Origin: Warburgia ugandensis | Taxonomy: Eukaryota > Streptophyta > Magnoliopsida > Canellales > Canellaceae | Direction: 5' to 3' | DNA: 64,000 nt | Assembly (NCBI GenBank): GCA_035236585.1 | Contig: CP141132.1 | Location: 20,373,945 to 20,437,944 of the forward strand | In this document: positions 36,940 to 50,290 of the stretch, one piece after another | Position numbering within the stretch: position 1 is the stretch's first letter | How the letters are laid out: every line of letters begins with the position of its first letter | Notes under the pieces: model-generated | Told to the model about the DNA's origin: nothing | The model's input: only the letters and a program-made list of their open reading frames with translations | The model's database searches: none | Made by a program: the position numbers and the translations under genes

Positions 36940-38760
36940 AATAGAGATTATGTATCTCCATGGAGAAACAATCCATTTTTTAATGATGATGAACCACCTC
37001 TCATCTTGGATTACAATATTGTTCCTTCATGGACCAACAATCCTCTCTTTGATGCTGATGATCCTCCACCTCTCTTTATTGAAAACATTCAACTATGGAA
37101 GAATCATTCTCTACCACCTAGAAATAGAAGGAATTATAATAGGGAACAAGACTAACATAGAGCACATCAGGATAATTGGCATAACCAAAATTCTAAAGGG
37201 TGAATTTTGAAAGAGTAATTACAGCCTTCTTATATCAGCACACCTTCGTGTATCATTTTACCTCAAAGTGCTGGTATAATTAAATTAAAAATAGGATTAA
37301 TTCAATTACTTCCCAAATTTTATGGGTTAGATAATGGGAGTCCTTACTTGCTCTCAAAAGAATTGATAAAGTATGCATTAATCAGCATACACAAAACATT
37401 GGATTAGATATGGTAAGATTTGAGCTCCTTCCTTTTTCTCTAAAGGAAAAATCTCAAATGTGGTTTCATTCACTTCAAGCATGATCAATAAGAAATTGGT
37501 AAGAAATGACTAGGGGTGTTCTTCAAAAATTTTCTTCCTATGCATAAAACCAATACTCTATGCCACAATATAATGAACTTCACCTAATATGAAAAAGAAT
37601 CATTTCTACCAAAGTTGGTAAAGGTTAATTGATTTGTTGTTAACTTGTCCACATCATGGAAATGAACCTTGGCATATTATCAGTTTCTTTTGTGGAGACT
37701 TAACTCTAAAAAGCCTCAATTTGAAAAAATGATGTGTAATGAAATTTTCTTTGATAACAACAAGATGAGGCTAAAGAGTATTTAGAATGGCTAGCAAAAA
37801 ATGCTCAAACTTTGGTAGATTCAAACATAATGGATCACTCAAATACACCCAAGGCTTCCACTACATACACTAAGGAGCCATCTATTCTATGACTGAATAA
37901 GATAACCTTAACGCAAAGATAACATACCTAGTTAGAAAAATAAAAGTCATAGATATGAAAAAAATTACCTTTAAGAAGGTCGACCAAGTGTGTGGTATTT
38001 GTGAAAGTAATAGACACCTTACTAAGAATGCCCTAGGATTCTGGCATTCCAAGATGTGCTTCATTAAGAAGCCCATTCTTATGAGTGACCTTTTTCCTCA
38101 TATCTTGAGATATATAATTCCAACTAGAGGAAGTATCTTAACGTTAGTTGGTAAAACAGACCAAATGCTAATGTCTCACATCGGTCCCCATACTAACCTC
38201 ACCAAGGACAACCTTCTCCTACACCTTACATACCCCCACCTAAGAGGCAATTGGAGGATGAATTTCAACAATTTATTCAAAAGTAGGAGAGGAAAAATAC
38301 TCAATTTGAAGCCTAATTAAAAGAGAATGCACAATCCATGAATGAATTAAAGGACATGATGTCTCAAATGGTACAAACCCTTGAAAAAGAGCAATTTCCT
38401 ACCCAACCACATGTAAACCCTACTAGCATGCATGTGGTAGGTACAAATAGTTCTTCAACTAAAATATGGAACAAACAAAGGCAATTATCATTCTCCATAT
38501 TGGTAAAATAATTGAGAAAATTAGTCCTAAAAAGGTAGAAATAATATTGAAACATCTTATGAAACAAGATATAAGGAAACCTTCTCACCCACTAAGTCGT
38601 GTCACAACCTTGCTCTGTTTTCACAAAAGTTGTGTCTAGTTCCCAAGATTGTCTCCAATTGTGAGAAGAATCCAAAAGATACATGCCATACACTGTCCAA
38701 TGTTAAAATGTAAATTCAAAGGTGCAAGATAAATTTACACACCCTTCCTTTTCAAATGAT
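36940..38760 (+). pseudogene. gag remnant of element A (Athila/Tat-like)
   Basis: In shifting + frames: NNPFFNDDEPP and NNPLFDADDPPP (36965-37080); GLIQLLPKFYGLDNGSPYLLSKEFDKVC (37290-37375, here cited as two joined motifs QLLPKFYGL and PYLLSKEFDKVC); ELLPFSLKEKSQMWFHSL (37420-37480; family norm LKLFPFSLKDKAKTWL); EMTRGVLQKF; YLEWLAKNAQTL (37778-37815); and a damaged zinc knuckle VCGICESNRHLTKNA (37990-38030) with the last Cys lost. The tail has the PPPKRQLEDEFQQFIQK-like coiled part (38225-38290). Stops throughout. No protease was found after it, so the gag-to-3' region is shortened. Confidence 0.75.
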
Positions 38761-40431
38761 GGTTTAGCTAATTTTGTGTGGGACCTAGGGAAGCATAGAC
38801 CTCTGTAATTTTGCCCTTTATAATACATTTTATATTAATTTTTTAGATCTTGCTTTTTCTATGTGACCCATTTCTTTATTTTTTAATGCATTATTATCAT
38901 CCTATTTTTTTAAACATTTAGGTTGGGGTGCATAATTTTAGCAAATTCTATTCTTTTTATAGTTTTTTCCATTTATTTTTGAAAATAATTAAAAATAAAA
39001 ATTAATAGTTTTTAGGTCAATTCCTATATAATGATGAGAATTGGATTTTCTAAAGTCTAGTCTTACTTTCCATCTTCAGCTTATTAATAGAATTGTATAT
39101 GTTTAGCTCATTATTTTACTCATTTTCTAAAGTATTTCATTGGAGCTAATCGCATATCACACTTTTTCACACAATAAACATATGTATAGTCTAGATTGAT
39201 AAGTAGTTATGTCTTAGAGACCCTAAAGAAAATCAATGGAGACTTCCAACCTATGTCAGCTTTAGAGCCATTCATTCTTGGAAGAGTTATATAGAAATTC
39301 TAAGTTTTCTTTAGCGTGCATAATTCTTAATTGATCATAGTATTATTCATTTGGTGAATTACCAAGATTTATTATTTGAGTATTAACCTTAATTTTTTAG
39401 AATTTTATTGAATCTAATAGGTTATAAAACCCAAGGAAGTAATTTAGGCTACTCTTGTTTTTAATCCACAACTATAAAGCCTCTAATAATTTTTATCGCT
39501 ACTTAGACCTTTTGAGCTTTTATTGTGAACCAAATTACCTTTACCCAATATAAATTATCCATTACCTATTTTCCTAAAAAATAAGTTAGTGATGATTGAA
39601 GGAATATCTTTAAATTTTAATATAAGAAATGAAGTAAATATCAAGAAAAGAGACGTTCTTTAAAGAAGATTCAAAAGTTTTGAAATTGAAGAAAAAAAAA
39701 AGAAAAAAAAAAGTTCAATTCAGTTAAATAAAGAAGAATTGTCAACTCTTATTAGAAGATCTCTACTTCCTTTTGAAGAATTTGAATACCTTGATATATA
39801 TTCTTCATAACCTTGTCCTAAGTTTACATTTATTCCTAGTTTTAGACCTATTAATTCTAGGAGGAATATAACCTTGATGAGGATATGAATGGATAGTAGG
39901 GATAGTATTTTTTATTTTCTTGGTAATGCCATCCTTTTCAAAGGGATGAAAAATAGTTCCTTAGCAAATCCTCTTCTTTCATGAGTATATGTGAGATTTT
40001 TATTTTTTTAATTGTTGATTCTACTCACATATTAAAGAGAGATGTGTTTTATCCTTTTTGTGAGAGTCTCACATTCTGATTGTATGTCAATTAGTGAGGA
40101 TTGAGGTCATAACATATTATAGATAGAGTTCTGGAGTTGTAGTCTAATTAGAAGTCAAGATCTATTGTATATGTAGTTTGTAAACATACTACACTATGAG
40201 ATTTGAGCCTAAGTGAAATAATTTTGGCATATGTGTAGGGTTTTGAATTTTTTATTCATTTTTATAAACGCACTAAAGTGGTAGAAGAAAGTTCTCAAAG
40301 ATAAATTTAGGAACTATTTTTCTAGAATTTTATGGGTAGATTTACTATAAACCTCCATGAGGCTTAACTCATCCACTATGGTTAACCTAAAAGTTTAAGG
40401 GCTTGTTGCATATGTTAAATGCAATCATGAG
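38761..40431 (+). other. 3' untranslated region of element A
   Basis: Non-coding AT-rich sequence. 'cctatataatgatgagaattggat' near 39025, 'ggagacttccaacc' near 39240 and 'cctccatgaggctt', 'gcttgttgcatatgttaaatgcaatc' near 40350-40426 align with C (10050-11460) and B. It is interrupted at 40432 by a solo LTR and continues at 42858. Confidence 0.65.
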
Positions 40432-42857
40432 TGTGACGACCCGGGTTTTCCCATGCATTTTTAAATGCAAGATCTAATTCCTAAGGCGGGATGCATCCCT
40501 ATTTGAAAACCAATTTATGAAAACAATGCAATGCAGCAGAAAATATTTTGTTTTAAACACATTTTGAAAACCCCGAGTGTCATTTGCTTTCACAACAACC
40601 AAAGTAGTTTTTGAAAATTTCAAAAATCATAAATGTCTTTCCAGGTCTGTCTAATCACAGCTCACAGCCCAACTATAAATAAATACAAATACATGTCCAA
40701 AGGGTAGACTGTTTACTTACATGTATAATTGTCTCCTTTTGATTTTTCTTGCTCGTAGCACTAACATTTCCTGAGGCGTCTTCTACTCGTGAATGGAGCT
40801 GTCCTAAAAAATGTTAAGGATTGGGTGAGTATACACTATACTCAGTAGGAGTCTATCACTACTAGTTTTACAATGCATGCTATGTTTAAAATCATATGCT
40901 CTTTAAAACATGTGCATGTTTGAACACTCATGTTCAATATCGATATTAAAACCATTGTCGAATTGGAATACTGACAACTTAAAGAATCGCATAATCCAAG
41001 TCGAAAGTATCATATATATCATAAACATAATAATATGCATAAGATGCTCAACTGAATCCAACTCATGGATATATGGTATGGTCAACCATCCTCATGTCAT
41101 GCCATATGCAATGCAAGTAAATCCTCAAAAACATAGGGCCCACTATGCCCACGACCTCCTCGCCATGTGGTCCCCGGGTACCTGGGGGCACAGGGTCATA
41201 GCCTCCACGGGCATATGACACTTCGACCCAGTGCCGTGACACCAGTGGTAGCCAGGACATGCCTTTTTGGTGTGGTACCCTTTCCACCTAATGGTGGTAG
41301 AGGCTGGGAGGCCACCCTAGACCTCTCGGCATAGTGCCCATGAGCTTACTAGCCCAAATCATATATGATCAATCAAGCAAAAATATCTTTTTCAAAACCT
41401 ATCCTCTTTGGGTCCCTCACAACTACCTAGCCCTCACAACTTCATACCCAGCATCTTTTGGTAACCCTCAAGGACATGCAATTTTTCAAAACTCAATACT
41501 CACAAATCATGCAATTTATGCAATCGTTTGCAAAACATGTCTATGCATAATGTATTTATCATATGCATGCTGAATTCACTTATGAGCTTACTTCATGCTA
41601 AATAAGTCATGTAACTTAAAACTTAAAACATGCAATCTCAAAGCAATCGTGGCTTCTTTTTAAAAGTCTAGTAGCGATAAAGCACCTACATCAAAGCATC
41701 ATGGGTTCTTTTAAAAAGTCTAGTAGTGATAAAGCACCTACCTGGTTTGATCACACTAGTCCCCTTGTCCTCGTACACTCCTGAACATGGTTTAGAGGAA
41801 AAGGTTAGCTTGGCCTATTTTTCATCACTACTTAGGCATTAGGGGTTCATTCCCATGCCTACGGGGTCTCCTAAGGTCCTAACTGGGCCTTAGTATCGTC
41901 AGGTTTACAAAGGTTTAGTGGCCCCACGCCACTATCATAGTTTAAGGGTTGTGCCCACCTTAGATAGGGACTTGATCAGGTATTTTATGATTTGAGTGTG
42001 TCTTCGTCGTCGATACGAACACAACACCTTTCGCCGTACCTCAATCGGAGTCCTAGAACTCAAGTTATGGGCATTTTAGTATTCAGAATACATGGAAGGC
42101 CCACAGGGCGCGTCCACAGACGCACCGGGCCTTCTGCCTGTTTGCGAGTGACCCTGTCGAACTAGTATGCCCTAGGCACCGTCCCTGGGTCCTTTGTGGC
42201 TCCCTAGAGCCCCGTTTTTCATGGTTTTTCATGCAAAAACTTGGGGGAACTCATCCTAAGACTAAGGGGGAGATGGGTTTGGAGGGGTTTTGGGCATACT
42301 TGGTTCGTGGCTGGGTTTTTTTCACGTTTTCTCCTCTTGTTTGCTTCTCTACAATGGGTTTCTCCCAGGCTTTTGGGTTTCCATTAGAGGCGCCCAAGAG
42401 CTCTATTTATAAAGCTTAAAGAGGGTTCTGGAGGGGGTTCTTACCGCCATGGAATGGCGGTGGAGAAACCTCCAGAACGGCGATGGTTTCTCCCCTGCAC
42501 ACTGTCGTTCTAGAACCCTCCAGGAGGTTTGGGAAGAAGAGGGGTGCCCGTATCAAAACGGGTCCCCATTTTCTCAAGCCAAATCCGTTTTTGAATTAAT
42601 TTACACTTTTGCCCTTGAACTTCAAAGCGCCATATCTTGCTCATTTTAACTCCGTTTTGGGTGATTTTGGTCTTGTTGGACTTGTTTTTCTGAGATGCAC
42701 CTAAGGGTACTATTATAAGGACCAAATTTCTGGGTCTAGTCAGGGTGAACGATGAAATGACCAAAATACCCTCATCTCCAAAAAGGGAACTTTTCATTTC
42801 CTATAGAATGTCCAATTCATTTTTGTTAAAAATAGCGTAAATTACTCTAGCATTACA
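40432..42857 (-). mobile_element. Solo LTR, chromovirus-like, long form
   Basis: On the + strand it runs from TGTGACGACCCGGG to GCATTACA, flanked by a perfect target duplication atgag (40427-40431 and 42858-42862). The empty site is visible in C at about 11455-11470. TATA box TATAAATA lies on the minus strand at 42411-42404, which sets the orientation. Both ends match the solo LTR at 26012-27161, but about 1.2 kb in the middle (about 40790-41990) has no partner there. GC-rich parts lie at 41150-41340 and 42040-42560. The open frames 40903-42797 are LTR readings. Confidence 0.92.
41638..41742 (+). repeat. Tandem duplication, period 53 bp
   Basis: Two units with 'tcaaagc', 'aaaagtctagtag' and 'gataaagcacctac' at 41638-41690 and 41691-41742, inside the solo LTR. 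Confidence 0.8.
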
Positions 42858-42948
42858 ATGAGTACCTACAAAAACAACTTCTATTGCTTTCAATAAAATA
42901 ATTTTAGCATGTATTGCTTAGAATTAGCAAAATATTGGTTGTGGGGTG
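42858..42948 (+). promoter_or_regulatory. End of the element A interior: hairpin and polypurine tract
   Basis: After the duplication atgag the text 'tacctacaaaaa' continues the C-like 3' region. A weaker version of the hairpin (TTGCT and AGCAA, 42912-42933) precedes 'attggttgtggggtg', which ends at the LTR start. Confidence 0.6.
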
Positions 42949-44695
42949 TGTTGAGTATTCAATTTTATACTGAAAACCCTAACTTGTGCATTGTTTTAAT
43001 GCATTTGATCATCCATTTTCACATTTCTAGGATAAGTTTTGCATCTAAAAACCTATTTTCCATCTTACCATAATATAGTGTATTTTCAGGGTTAGATAGT
43101 TATCCAAAGGTAAGCATGTGCCATATTTTATAACTCTAATAATGATTTTTATGTATTTTGTAGGTTGAATATTTGAAGGTAAGTGATGAGATGGATGGCT
43201 TAAATCAATCTAGGATGAACCTAGGTTGACCTAGTACATATCCAAAAGTAGTGGGTTAGGTTTTAACATTTCCCAAGTACATAAGTTATATGTGTCAATG
43301 TCATCACAAACGCCTTACATTACAAAATGGCACACATACCTTCACTTGAAGACATTCAACATTGGACCCACAAGTATCTTGCTCTCTCTCTCTCCTTCAT
43401 ATGCATAAGGGGGCCATATGAGACATGTTTTATTTCGGAAGATGAGTATGGAGTACAAGTTAGAAATGTGTACACTTGGATGAAAGAAGGGTGGAATATT
43501 TTTTATCTTAGGGTCACAGCTGGTAGTTATCCATGAATCATTAAAAAATTAAATTTGGAGGGAGTGGAAAACATGAGTTTCCAAGAGAGACTGCTAGCTA
43601 CACCTGAAGACAAAGAAGCTAGTTTGAAATCTTACAAAGAAGGAGGTGTTGCTACTACTGCAAAGAGGAAAAGCACCAGGAAGCATTCCACTTTTACAAT
43701 TGGATGGACTGTTGTAGGCTTAGCAGTCAATGGAAAGTGATGCAAAGGTTCAATGAGGTAGAGTAGCTGCTAACAAGAGCTGCTCCCCATACTCTGTAAG
43801 TAGTACAGGCCTGGATGTCCAAAGGAGGTGGCAGGAGGAGGAGGGAAAGCTCTCATTCCCTATAGGAATCAGTCCTGTTATCTTGTGTGCATGACTTCTT
43901 GGAACAATTCTTGGAACCCCTGTTTCCCTTGCTTTATTGTAATGGTTTTCTTAGGTGATTGTGTGCATCATTTTTCTCCTCCTTGTATGGCTTTGTGCTT
44001 TTCTTTTTTGTTGATCCAAGTTATTGTAGTAGTTCTCCCATGTGTTTTATTATAGTCTTTCAATGGACAAGATGATAGGGTCTACCATAGTTATGATAGA
44101 ATCTATCATCAAGTTTCCCATTGATCTTGGGTTTTTTTGTGATAAGTTGCTTCCATTATGGGTTTCTAGCTATACATCATCTCTAGGATGAACTACAAGT
44201 CTCCTTGCATGGAATCACTTGTTTCTGCAAATTTTCCATCTTCTACTTCCTCAAGTTGTATTGCAGTGTTACTATTCTTTGTGAAAACAGTAACTTAACT
44301 GATATTTTCCATCGCCATGATCATTTTCGTAGTGATGGTGCAGCTTTAGATCTTCACCAATTTGTTCTTGTGTTTAGTGGTTGATAGGTAGTTTTCTTAG
44401 GAAATTAGTCAAGGAACATGTTTTAGTGTAAATTTCTTGGTGTTATCTTCTCTTAACCGTAAATTTTCAAAATTTTCATTTGATCTTAAATTTTTTGTGC
44501 TTCGGTAGTTTCAATCTCCTATTAACAATTTCACCTTCTCAATGCCCATTTGATTCTTCTTCTTTTTTCTTTTGAATCATTTTGCAAGTTGGAGTGGAGA
44601 TTTTTGGTTATAAGTTGATGAGTGAGACATCATTGGATTGCTAAGGGAACTAGAAAATTGAGAAATTTTTAATGTAATTTATTTTAATTTCTAAT
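42949..44695 (+). repeat. 3' LTR of element A, first part
   Basis: It starts TGTTGAGTATTCAATTTTAT like 25102 and aligns with the two parts of the 5' LTR up to about 43850. Beyond that no second copy exists because the 5' LTR is truncated. It is cut at 44696 by element E and continues at 58602. The open frames at 43327-44055 are non-conserved LTR readings. Confidence 0.72.
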
Positions 44696-45280
44696 TGTAA
44701 CACCAATAACTTTTGTAAGGAAATTGAATGATAATGAAATTGAGAATTTCAAGGAAAAATCAAGCTAGAATATTAGGGTTATTAAAAATGCACTTCTCAT
44801 AGAAGTATAATTAAAGGATAAGACATGTATAATTGAAAACATACTCAAAGAACCCTCCAGAATGATTATAAGCACCACAAATTCTGAATTCAAATGAAAA
44901 ATCCTTATTTTTCTACATTTTTATGAACAAAGGGGTAAAATGGTAATTTTACTCATAACCAAGATAAGATATAAAAAGTTGGAATATACTTAGAAATATA
45001 AATCCAATGCCACTAAGTACACTCAATTCCAAGTTCATGGGAATAAACACTATTTTTCTCCATTTTTGGAATTAAAAGGGCAAAATGGTCTTTTCACATC
45101 CGTGGGGCCCACAAGGGACTCACAAAGCAATCCAATGGCCAAAAAATGGGTAATCATGAGTCAAACCACTATCACCTACTAGTGGAGAAGGAGCTGGTAG
45201 TGGGAATCCAATGAACATTGAATAATAAAAAGAATAAAACATAATAACTATACGTAATCATCAAAAACACCCAAAATGCC

Positions 45281-45288
45281 TATAAATA
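45281..45288 (+). promoter_or_regulatory. TATA box of element E 5' LTR
   Basis: TATAAATA about 585 bp into the LTR. The 3' LTR has the mutated form TGTAAATA at 54249-54256. Confidence 0.65.
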
Positions 45289-46998
45289 CCTCAGGAAAAA
45301 AATTCCCAAAAATGTTCACAAAATGTTCAAAAAATTCCAAAAAATGTTCACAAAAGCCCCAAGGTATCACTCCATCTTCGGCAATGGCAACAAAGCAATC
45401 AATGTTTGTATATTTTTCAACATCTAGGATTTCTTATATTTCTCCAACTTAAATTCTTCTTCTCTGGTGGCCCTCTCTTTACCAGACTGGCACAGGTAGG
45501 TGCATCTCCCTCCCCTCTTTCTATTCTGATAGTTAGTTTATGTTTTCCGGCCTCCATGAGATCTCCCTAGCCATTGATCTATCAGAGGCGATGGATCCAA
45601 CAACAGGGTTGAGATTCACAATCTTGGGGCTCAAAAACCCCTAGGAGATGAAATCTGGGCCGCTAATAGTTAAGGATGGAGGAGATCCGTCCATGGGTGA
45701 TCCGACGGTCCAGATCTAGTCCATCTCGCCTATAGCTGGTCACCTCCACCCGACTACCTGGAATAGGTGGTAACCGGCGCAAGTCGCTGGTTGTCCCTAC
45801 ACCCGTAAGCCCAGATTTGGTCTAGGCTGTCCAAATTTTGAACTAGAATCTTGTTTTTATAATTAAGAGCTCAATATAGCTCTAAATTTAGATCTGAAAC
45901 TTTATGTAGATTCATTGTCACTTGTGCAAGCTACTCAACTTATGAACCAATGGATGGGTTCAAAGGATCCCAAAACCCTAAGGATAATGACCACAGTAAA
46001 AATTTTAGGTTTCTAAATCAAGTAAATAAACAAAAATAGTAAGATCAAAATTCAACCCTTAAAACGACCTAAAATCTTAAAATCCCAATTCTGATCTCAA
46101 TTTAACTCCAAATTGAGATCGAAAAGTTGGGTGGGATTCCTTTTGATGAGTAGAACCTACTAAACTAATAAAATTTATGTTTTGATACATGTAAAATTCT
46201 ATTAATAAAGAAAAGTATTACTAATTGTTATGATTAGTGAAATTTGGAACTATCAAACTATATAATTCTGATCCATTGATGATCTCGTGATTTTAAAACA
46301 TGGAATAAAAGGTTATAAGTGACTGATCTATGTTTAATTAAGAGATCTAGCTGTAAAAGTAATAAGATCCATAAAAATGGATGGTAATCTCCTTGATCAA
46401 GGATGATTAGACAGTATGGATGTGTTCTGATGAAGATATGAAGTTAATATCATATGGATTTATGGATTGGATGATGATGATTTGAGTTCGATCAAGATGT
46501 ATGCCCTCAAATTGAATAAAATGACTTAAGATCTTCTTGATCAATTGGATCAAGAAAGATTAGATCATTTGATGAGATGCATCGATGATCTAATAATGAA
46601 ATCATATCAAGAAGATGTATTAGATCTAAAGGAAAATGAAATGATCAAAATCTAAATCGTAAAAGAGAAAGAAATCAACTATGACCATTGGATCATGATA
46701 AATAGTTATAGCATGTTAGATTTTCATTTGAATTATTGTATGTTTCTATAATTTTCATTTATTTCTTAGTAGATTTATTTATTTATTTATTTATTATGCG
46801 TTAATGTTTATGTTATGAAAATTACATTGAAAATGTAATTAAATGACAATAGAGTTGAAGAACAATTACATGGAATGAATGACATGGACTTAATGATAAT
46901 AAGGGCCATAGTTAGTAGGATAATATAAGGAATATAAATTCCTTTGCCCAAAATAGGAGAATAATGAAACTCCATGAATGACATTTTAAATGTTCATG

Positions 46999-47225
46999 GA
47001 TTTAATTAAAATCAATTAGAAAGAGTACTTAGGGTTAAAATGCTCATAGCAACCTTATGAAAGGTTGAGTTAAGGTCACCCTAGTAGATGATGAACATGG
47101 TGGTTAAGGCGGTTCTCTAATAGAGCCTCGCTCTTCCCCCACCTTCTATTGACATTTGTGAGATCTAAATGCCGCCTTACATGAGGATTGAAGTAACCAT
47201 TCAACCACTCAACTAGTAAACCCTA
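46999..47225 (+). repeat. Shared module, copy in the E 5' LTR
   Basis: Landmarks TTAAAATCAATTAGAA, TGCTCATAG, GTCACCCTAGTAG, TCTAATAGAGCCTCGCTCTT, CATTTGTGAGATCTAAATGC, CCTTACATGAGGATTGAA and AACTAGTAA occur in the same order as in the leader of C. The E 3' LTR has it at 56518-56750. Confidence 0.85.
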
Positions 47226-49066
47226 GCTAATTTGACATAAGAGGAGCTATCTGGACTTAGGATGAAATAAGCTATCCTCAACCAGTAAAACATTAACTAG
47301 TTGAGTAATAATAATAAGAGCATAAACGGTTAGTAAATTACCTAATCCTAATAAAAATTGTAAATAAGATATGGAAGATCAAACAAGATCCAAGAGAGAT
47401 CTTGAAAGATCACAAACAAAAAGAAAAGAAATATAATGTAGATTGTAGTGTTTTTCTATGATTTTACTTATAGTGTAGATTGTGAACTTAAAAGATTTGA
47501 AACCTTGATCATATACGATTCAAGGAAAGTTAGGGCATCCCTCATAGGATAACCCAAATACATGTAGAAAGAATACTTGTACAGAAGAATAATTTTATAC
47601 GTATGGTTTAATAGATGTATGAATAAAGATTATGATGGACAATATGGAGTAATTACCACTTGAGATGTATGGATTAAGACATGATACTACTTTGAGGTAG
47701 GTGGATGTACAAGAATATATTAAGGATTCATGTGTATACATATATGATCTTCTGTCTAGAATTATAGACCTTCATGATATAAGTATACTTGGTACCTTAG
47801 CATATTCATGATCCAATCATATGATCCAACTAATTGATCCAAACCTATGATCCAATCTAATGATCTAATCCAATTAGGTGAAAGTAATGAGATATGTAGA
47901 CTAAGGAAACCCTAAGAGTAGGGCAAAGAAAATATTTCAGCCTTAATTAAACAGACACATCGTTTGATATGAACAATGTATTTTATATACAAGCACGGTG
48001 CCTTGTGATTTTGTTTTACACAGTATTAGGACTAGGGATGCTATGCTAGGGGAATTATGAGGGTTTGGCCACCCACTTATTGAAATTTATATGATGGATA
48101 ACATGCCCAAAGAGAGGCTAAATGTCAAGTGGGGCAATCATGGGATGCCCTCCACTTGACAGCCATAGTCCTCCCCATGCGGACATGGAGTTGGTATTTC
48201 CACAGTTGGTACCAATGGATGATTATGCAATTATCCGGGTGCACTATACAGATTGAGACTGCACATAGTAGTCTTGAAGTATTTTACATCATGATGCACT
48301 TATGATAGGCATAGTGTAATGCCATGGCATGATGAAATGCTACTACATGAGTTCCTGGAAAGAAAATCCACATATGAGAATTGGATGAATATGGATCTCT
48401 TAAGTGGAGTATATAGCCCGGAGAAGGAACAAGTTTTGAGAAATTTTCCCTATTTTAACAGATTTATCATATACAACATAAATAGTGTATATACTTTATG
48501 TTGAGATAACTCATGAGTAGATAACCATGATAGAATAATGACTGAGGTATGTATTCTTATATTAGTGAAGTAATATATTTTTGTATCCCCTACCAAGCAT
48601 AGCTTGCTGAGATATGGTAAATGTTTGAATGTTTCCAATATCTCAGAAATAGAGAAGGAGAATTAGGAGCTCAAGACTATAGAAGACTTGAAGAGAATAA
48701 TCAAGCAAGGTATGTCCCTTGAAGACATGTAATTTTTATTTGAGAGCATTGTATTGTATTGGGAGTTTCAATGTAAGGTGATGTTTGAAATTTGGATTAT
48801 GTAATTTGGACAATGGTTTGTAATTATAATACAGGGGCTGTGTAAGAGTGAACTACTGGATGATTCCTGGTATTCATTAAAAATTTATTTTATACAAAAT
48901 GTCTATGTGTATTGTGCTCCTTGAGGTGAGACTTGGGTTTTGTCGCAAACAAATTTAAAAGAAAAGAATTTTTTCTATATTGTATGCAAAAAAATGTTAC
49001 CATTAAGGGCCCTGTCTTTGAAAAATGTATTACAAAATGTGTTACAAAAACCCGGGTCATCATAGT

Positions 49067-49079
49067 TGGTATTAAATCC
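49067..49079 (+). other. Primer binding site of element E, initiator tRNA-Met type
   Basis: TGGTATTAAATCC begins two bases after the LTR end. The chromovirus norm is TGGTATCAGAGCC, so three positions changed. Confidence 0.75.
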
Positions 49080-49189
49080 ATTCATCTAGTCATTCATAGC
49101 CCCAATATGTCCAAAGGAATAATCCAATTTAGGATATAATAGAAATGGGTTAAGTAGAATACTTACATAGAAATCTAGGTTTTGAGCAG

Positions 49190-50290
49190 ATGCCACTAAA
49201 AAGGGCAACAAGGCAAATGGCTCAAAGGGAACCTGAGAATATTATGCAAGCATCATCTAGGAATAATCTAGATGAGGTGATGACTAGAGTATTGAGGAAT
49301 CTTCTTCCTCATCTTATACATCCTCAGACTACTCTATTTGAAGCACCAAGTATTCAGGCCCATGCTCAACCTGACGTAGGACCCAGTGCTACTATAACCA
49401 GATAGGATACTCCAACTCCAGTACAGGATAACTCTTCACCGGTACCTAGTGGAGTGATGGAAACCTCTCAACGAATACCTGAAAACATAGACAAGATGGT
49501 GGAAAGGTTCCAGAAGATGGTTATCAGTTACAATGGCAAGGGTGATGCCAAGAAAGCTGAAGAATGGATTTATGAAGTAGAGAAGACCTTCGGTGTATTG
49601 AGAACTCCAAAGAATCTAAAGGTCAAGTTGGCCACATATATATTGAAGCAAGAAGCGGCTTTTTGGTGGAGGTCAGCACAAAGGAATTTCTTCTCCAATC
49701 CTAAAGAAATCCCATGGGAAAAGTTTAAGGAAATTTTTAATGAAAAATATTTCCCAGTCCATGTGCAAGTCCAAAAGGAGAAGGAGTTCCTAGATCTATG
49801 ACAGGGAAACCTTTTGGTTATTTATATGAAAATAAGTTCATTCAACTAAAAATATTTGCAAGCCATATATGTGACACTGAAAGGCATACGGTGGATCATT
49901 TTATGGAAGGGTTATACCCAGGGCTAAGGACGAAGGTGCTAGGAACCAAACCTACAACTATGATCGAGTGTGTTGAAATGGCTTCTAAATTTGAAGAAGA
50001 CTATAAGAGAAATCAATTCACCAAACATGGAGGAGGGGGCAATTATCATAATAATAAAAAACCCTTTAAGAAGGGCAAGAGATTGCCAAACAACTTCAGG
50101 TCTTCTAGCCATTAGGGAAATCAAGCTAAACAGAAACCATGCTCCACTTACAGAACATATCATCCAGGCTATGTGTGCCCCCGCATGGCACCACAACTAC
50201 TGCAACTTCCTATCAAACATTACAAATGCGGCGAGTTAGGTCATTTCTCTAATAATTGCAATAAACCCCTGGCAGTTAAGGGTGCAAAGC
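49190..50290 (+). pseudogene. gag of element E
   Basis: The frame opens MPLKRATRQMAQREPEN, has a stop at 49403-49405 and continues with RFQKMVISYNGKGDAKKAEEW (49506-49568, split motif), ILKQEAAFWWRSAQR and PWEKFKEIFNEKYFP, the Retrotrans_gag core. A TGA at 49799-49801 and a frameshift follow. The next frame gives ERHTVDHFMEGLYPGLR, ECVEMASKFEEDYKR, a basic Asn-rich stretch, a stop at 50113-50115 and the zinc knuckle YKCGELGHFSNNC (50222-50260). The first Cys of the knuckle is His. Gag forms the particle; the knuckle binds RNA. Confidence 0.88.

Larger units (their letters stand above)
44696..49064 (+). repeat. 5' LTR of element E
   Basis: TGTAACACC to 'cccgggtcatcata'. It aligns base by base with 53679-58601 but lacks about 460 bp (54290-54755 of the 3' copy) and about 50 bp near 45620. 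TATA box at 45281-45288, a TTTA run at 46774-46795 and the shared module at 46999-47225 lie in it. Its long non-coding body has many GATC-rich words. The open frames at 48319-49139 are not genes. Confidence 0.9.

Noticed and set aside
41063..41573. Open frames in the solo LTR at 40432
   Set aside because: LTR sequence with TATA box and target duplication; no domain.
49067..49079. Possible tRNA gene fragment
   Set aside because: It is a primer binding site next to an LTR end; no cloverleaf can be formed around it.
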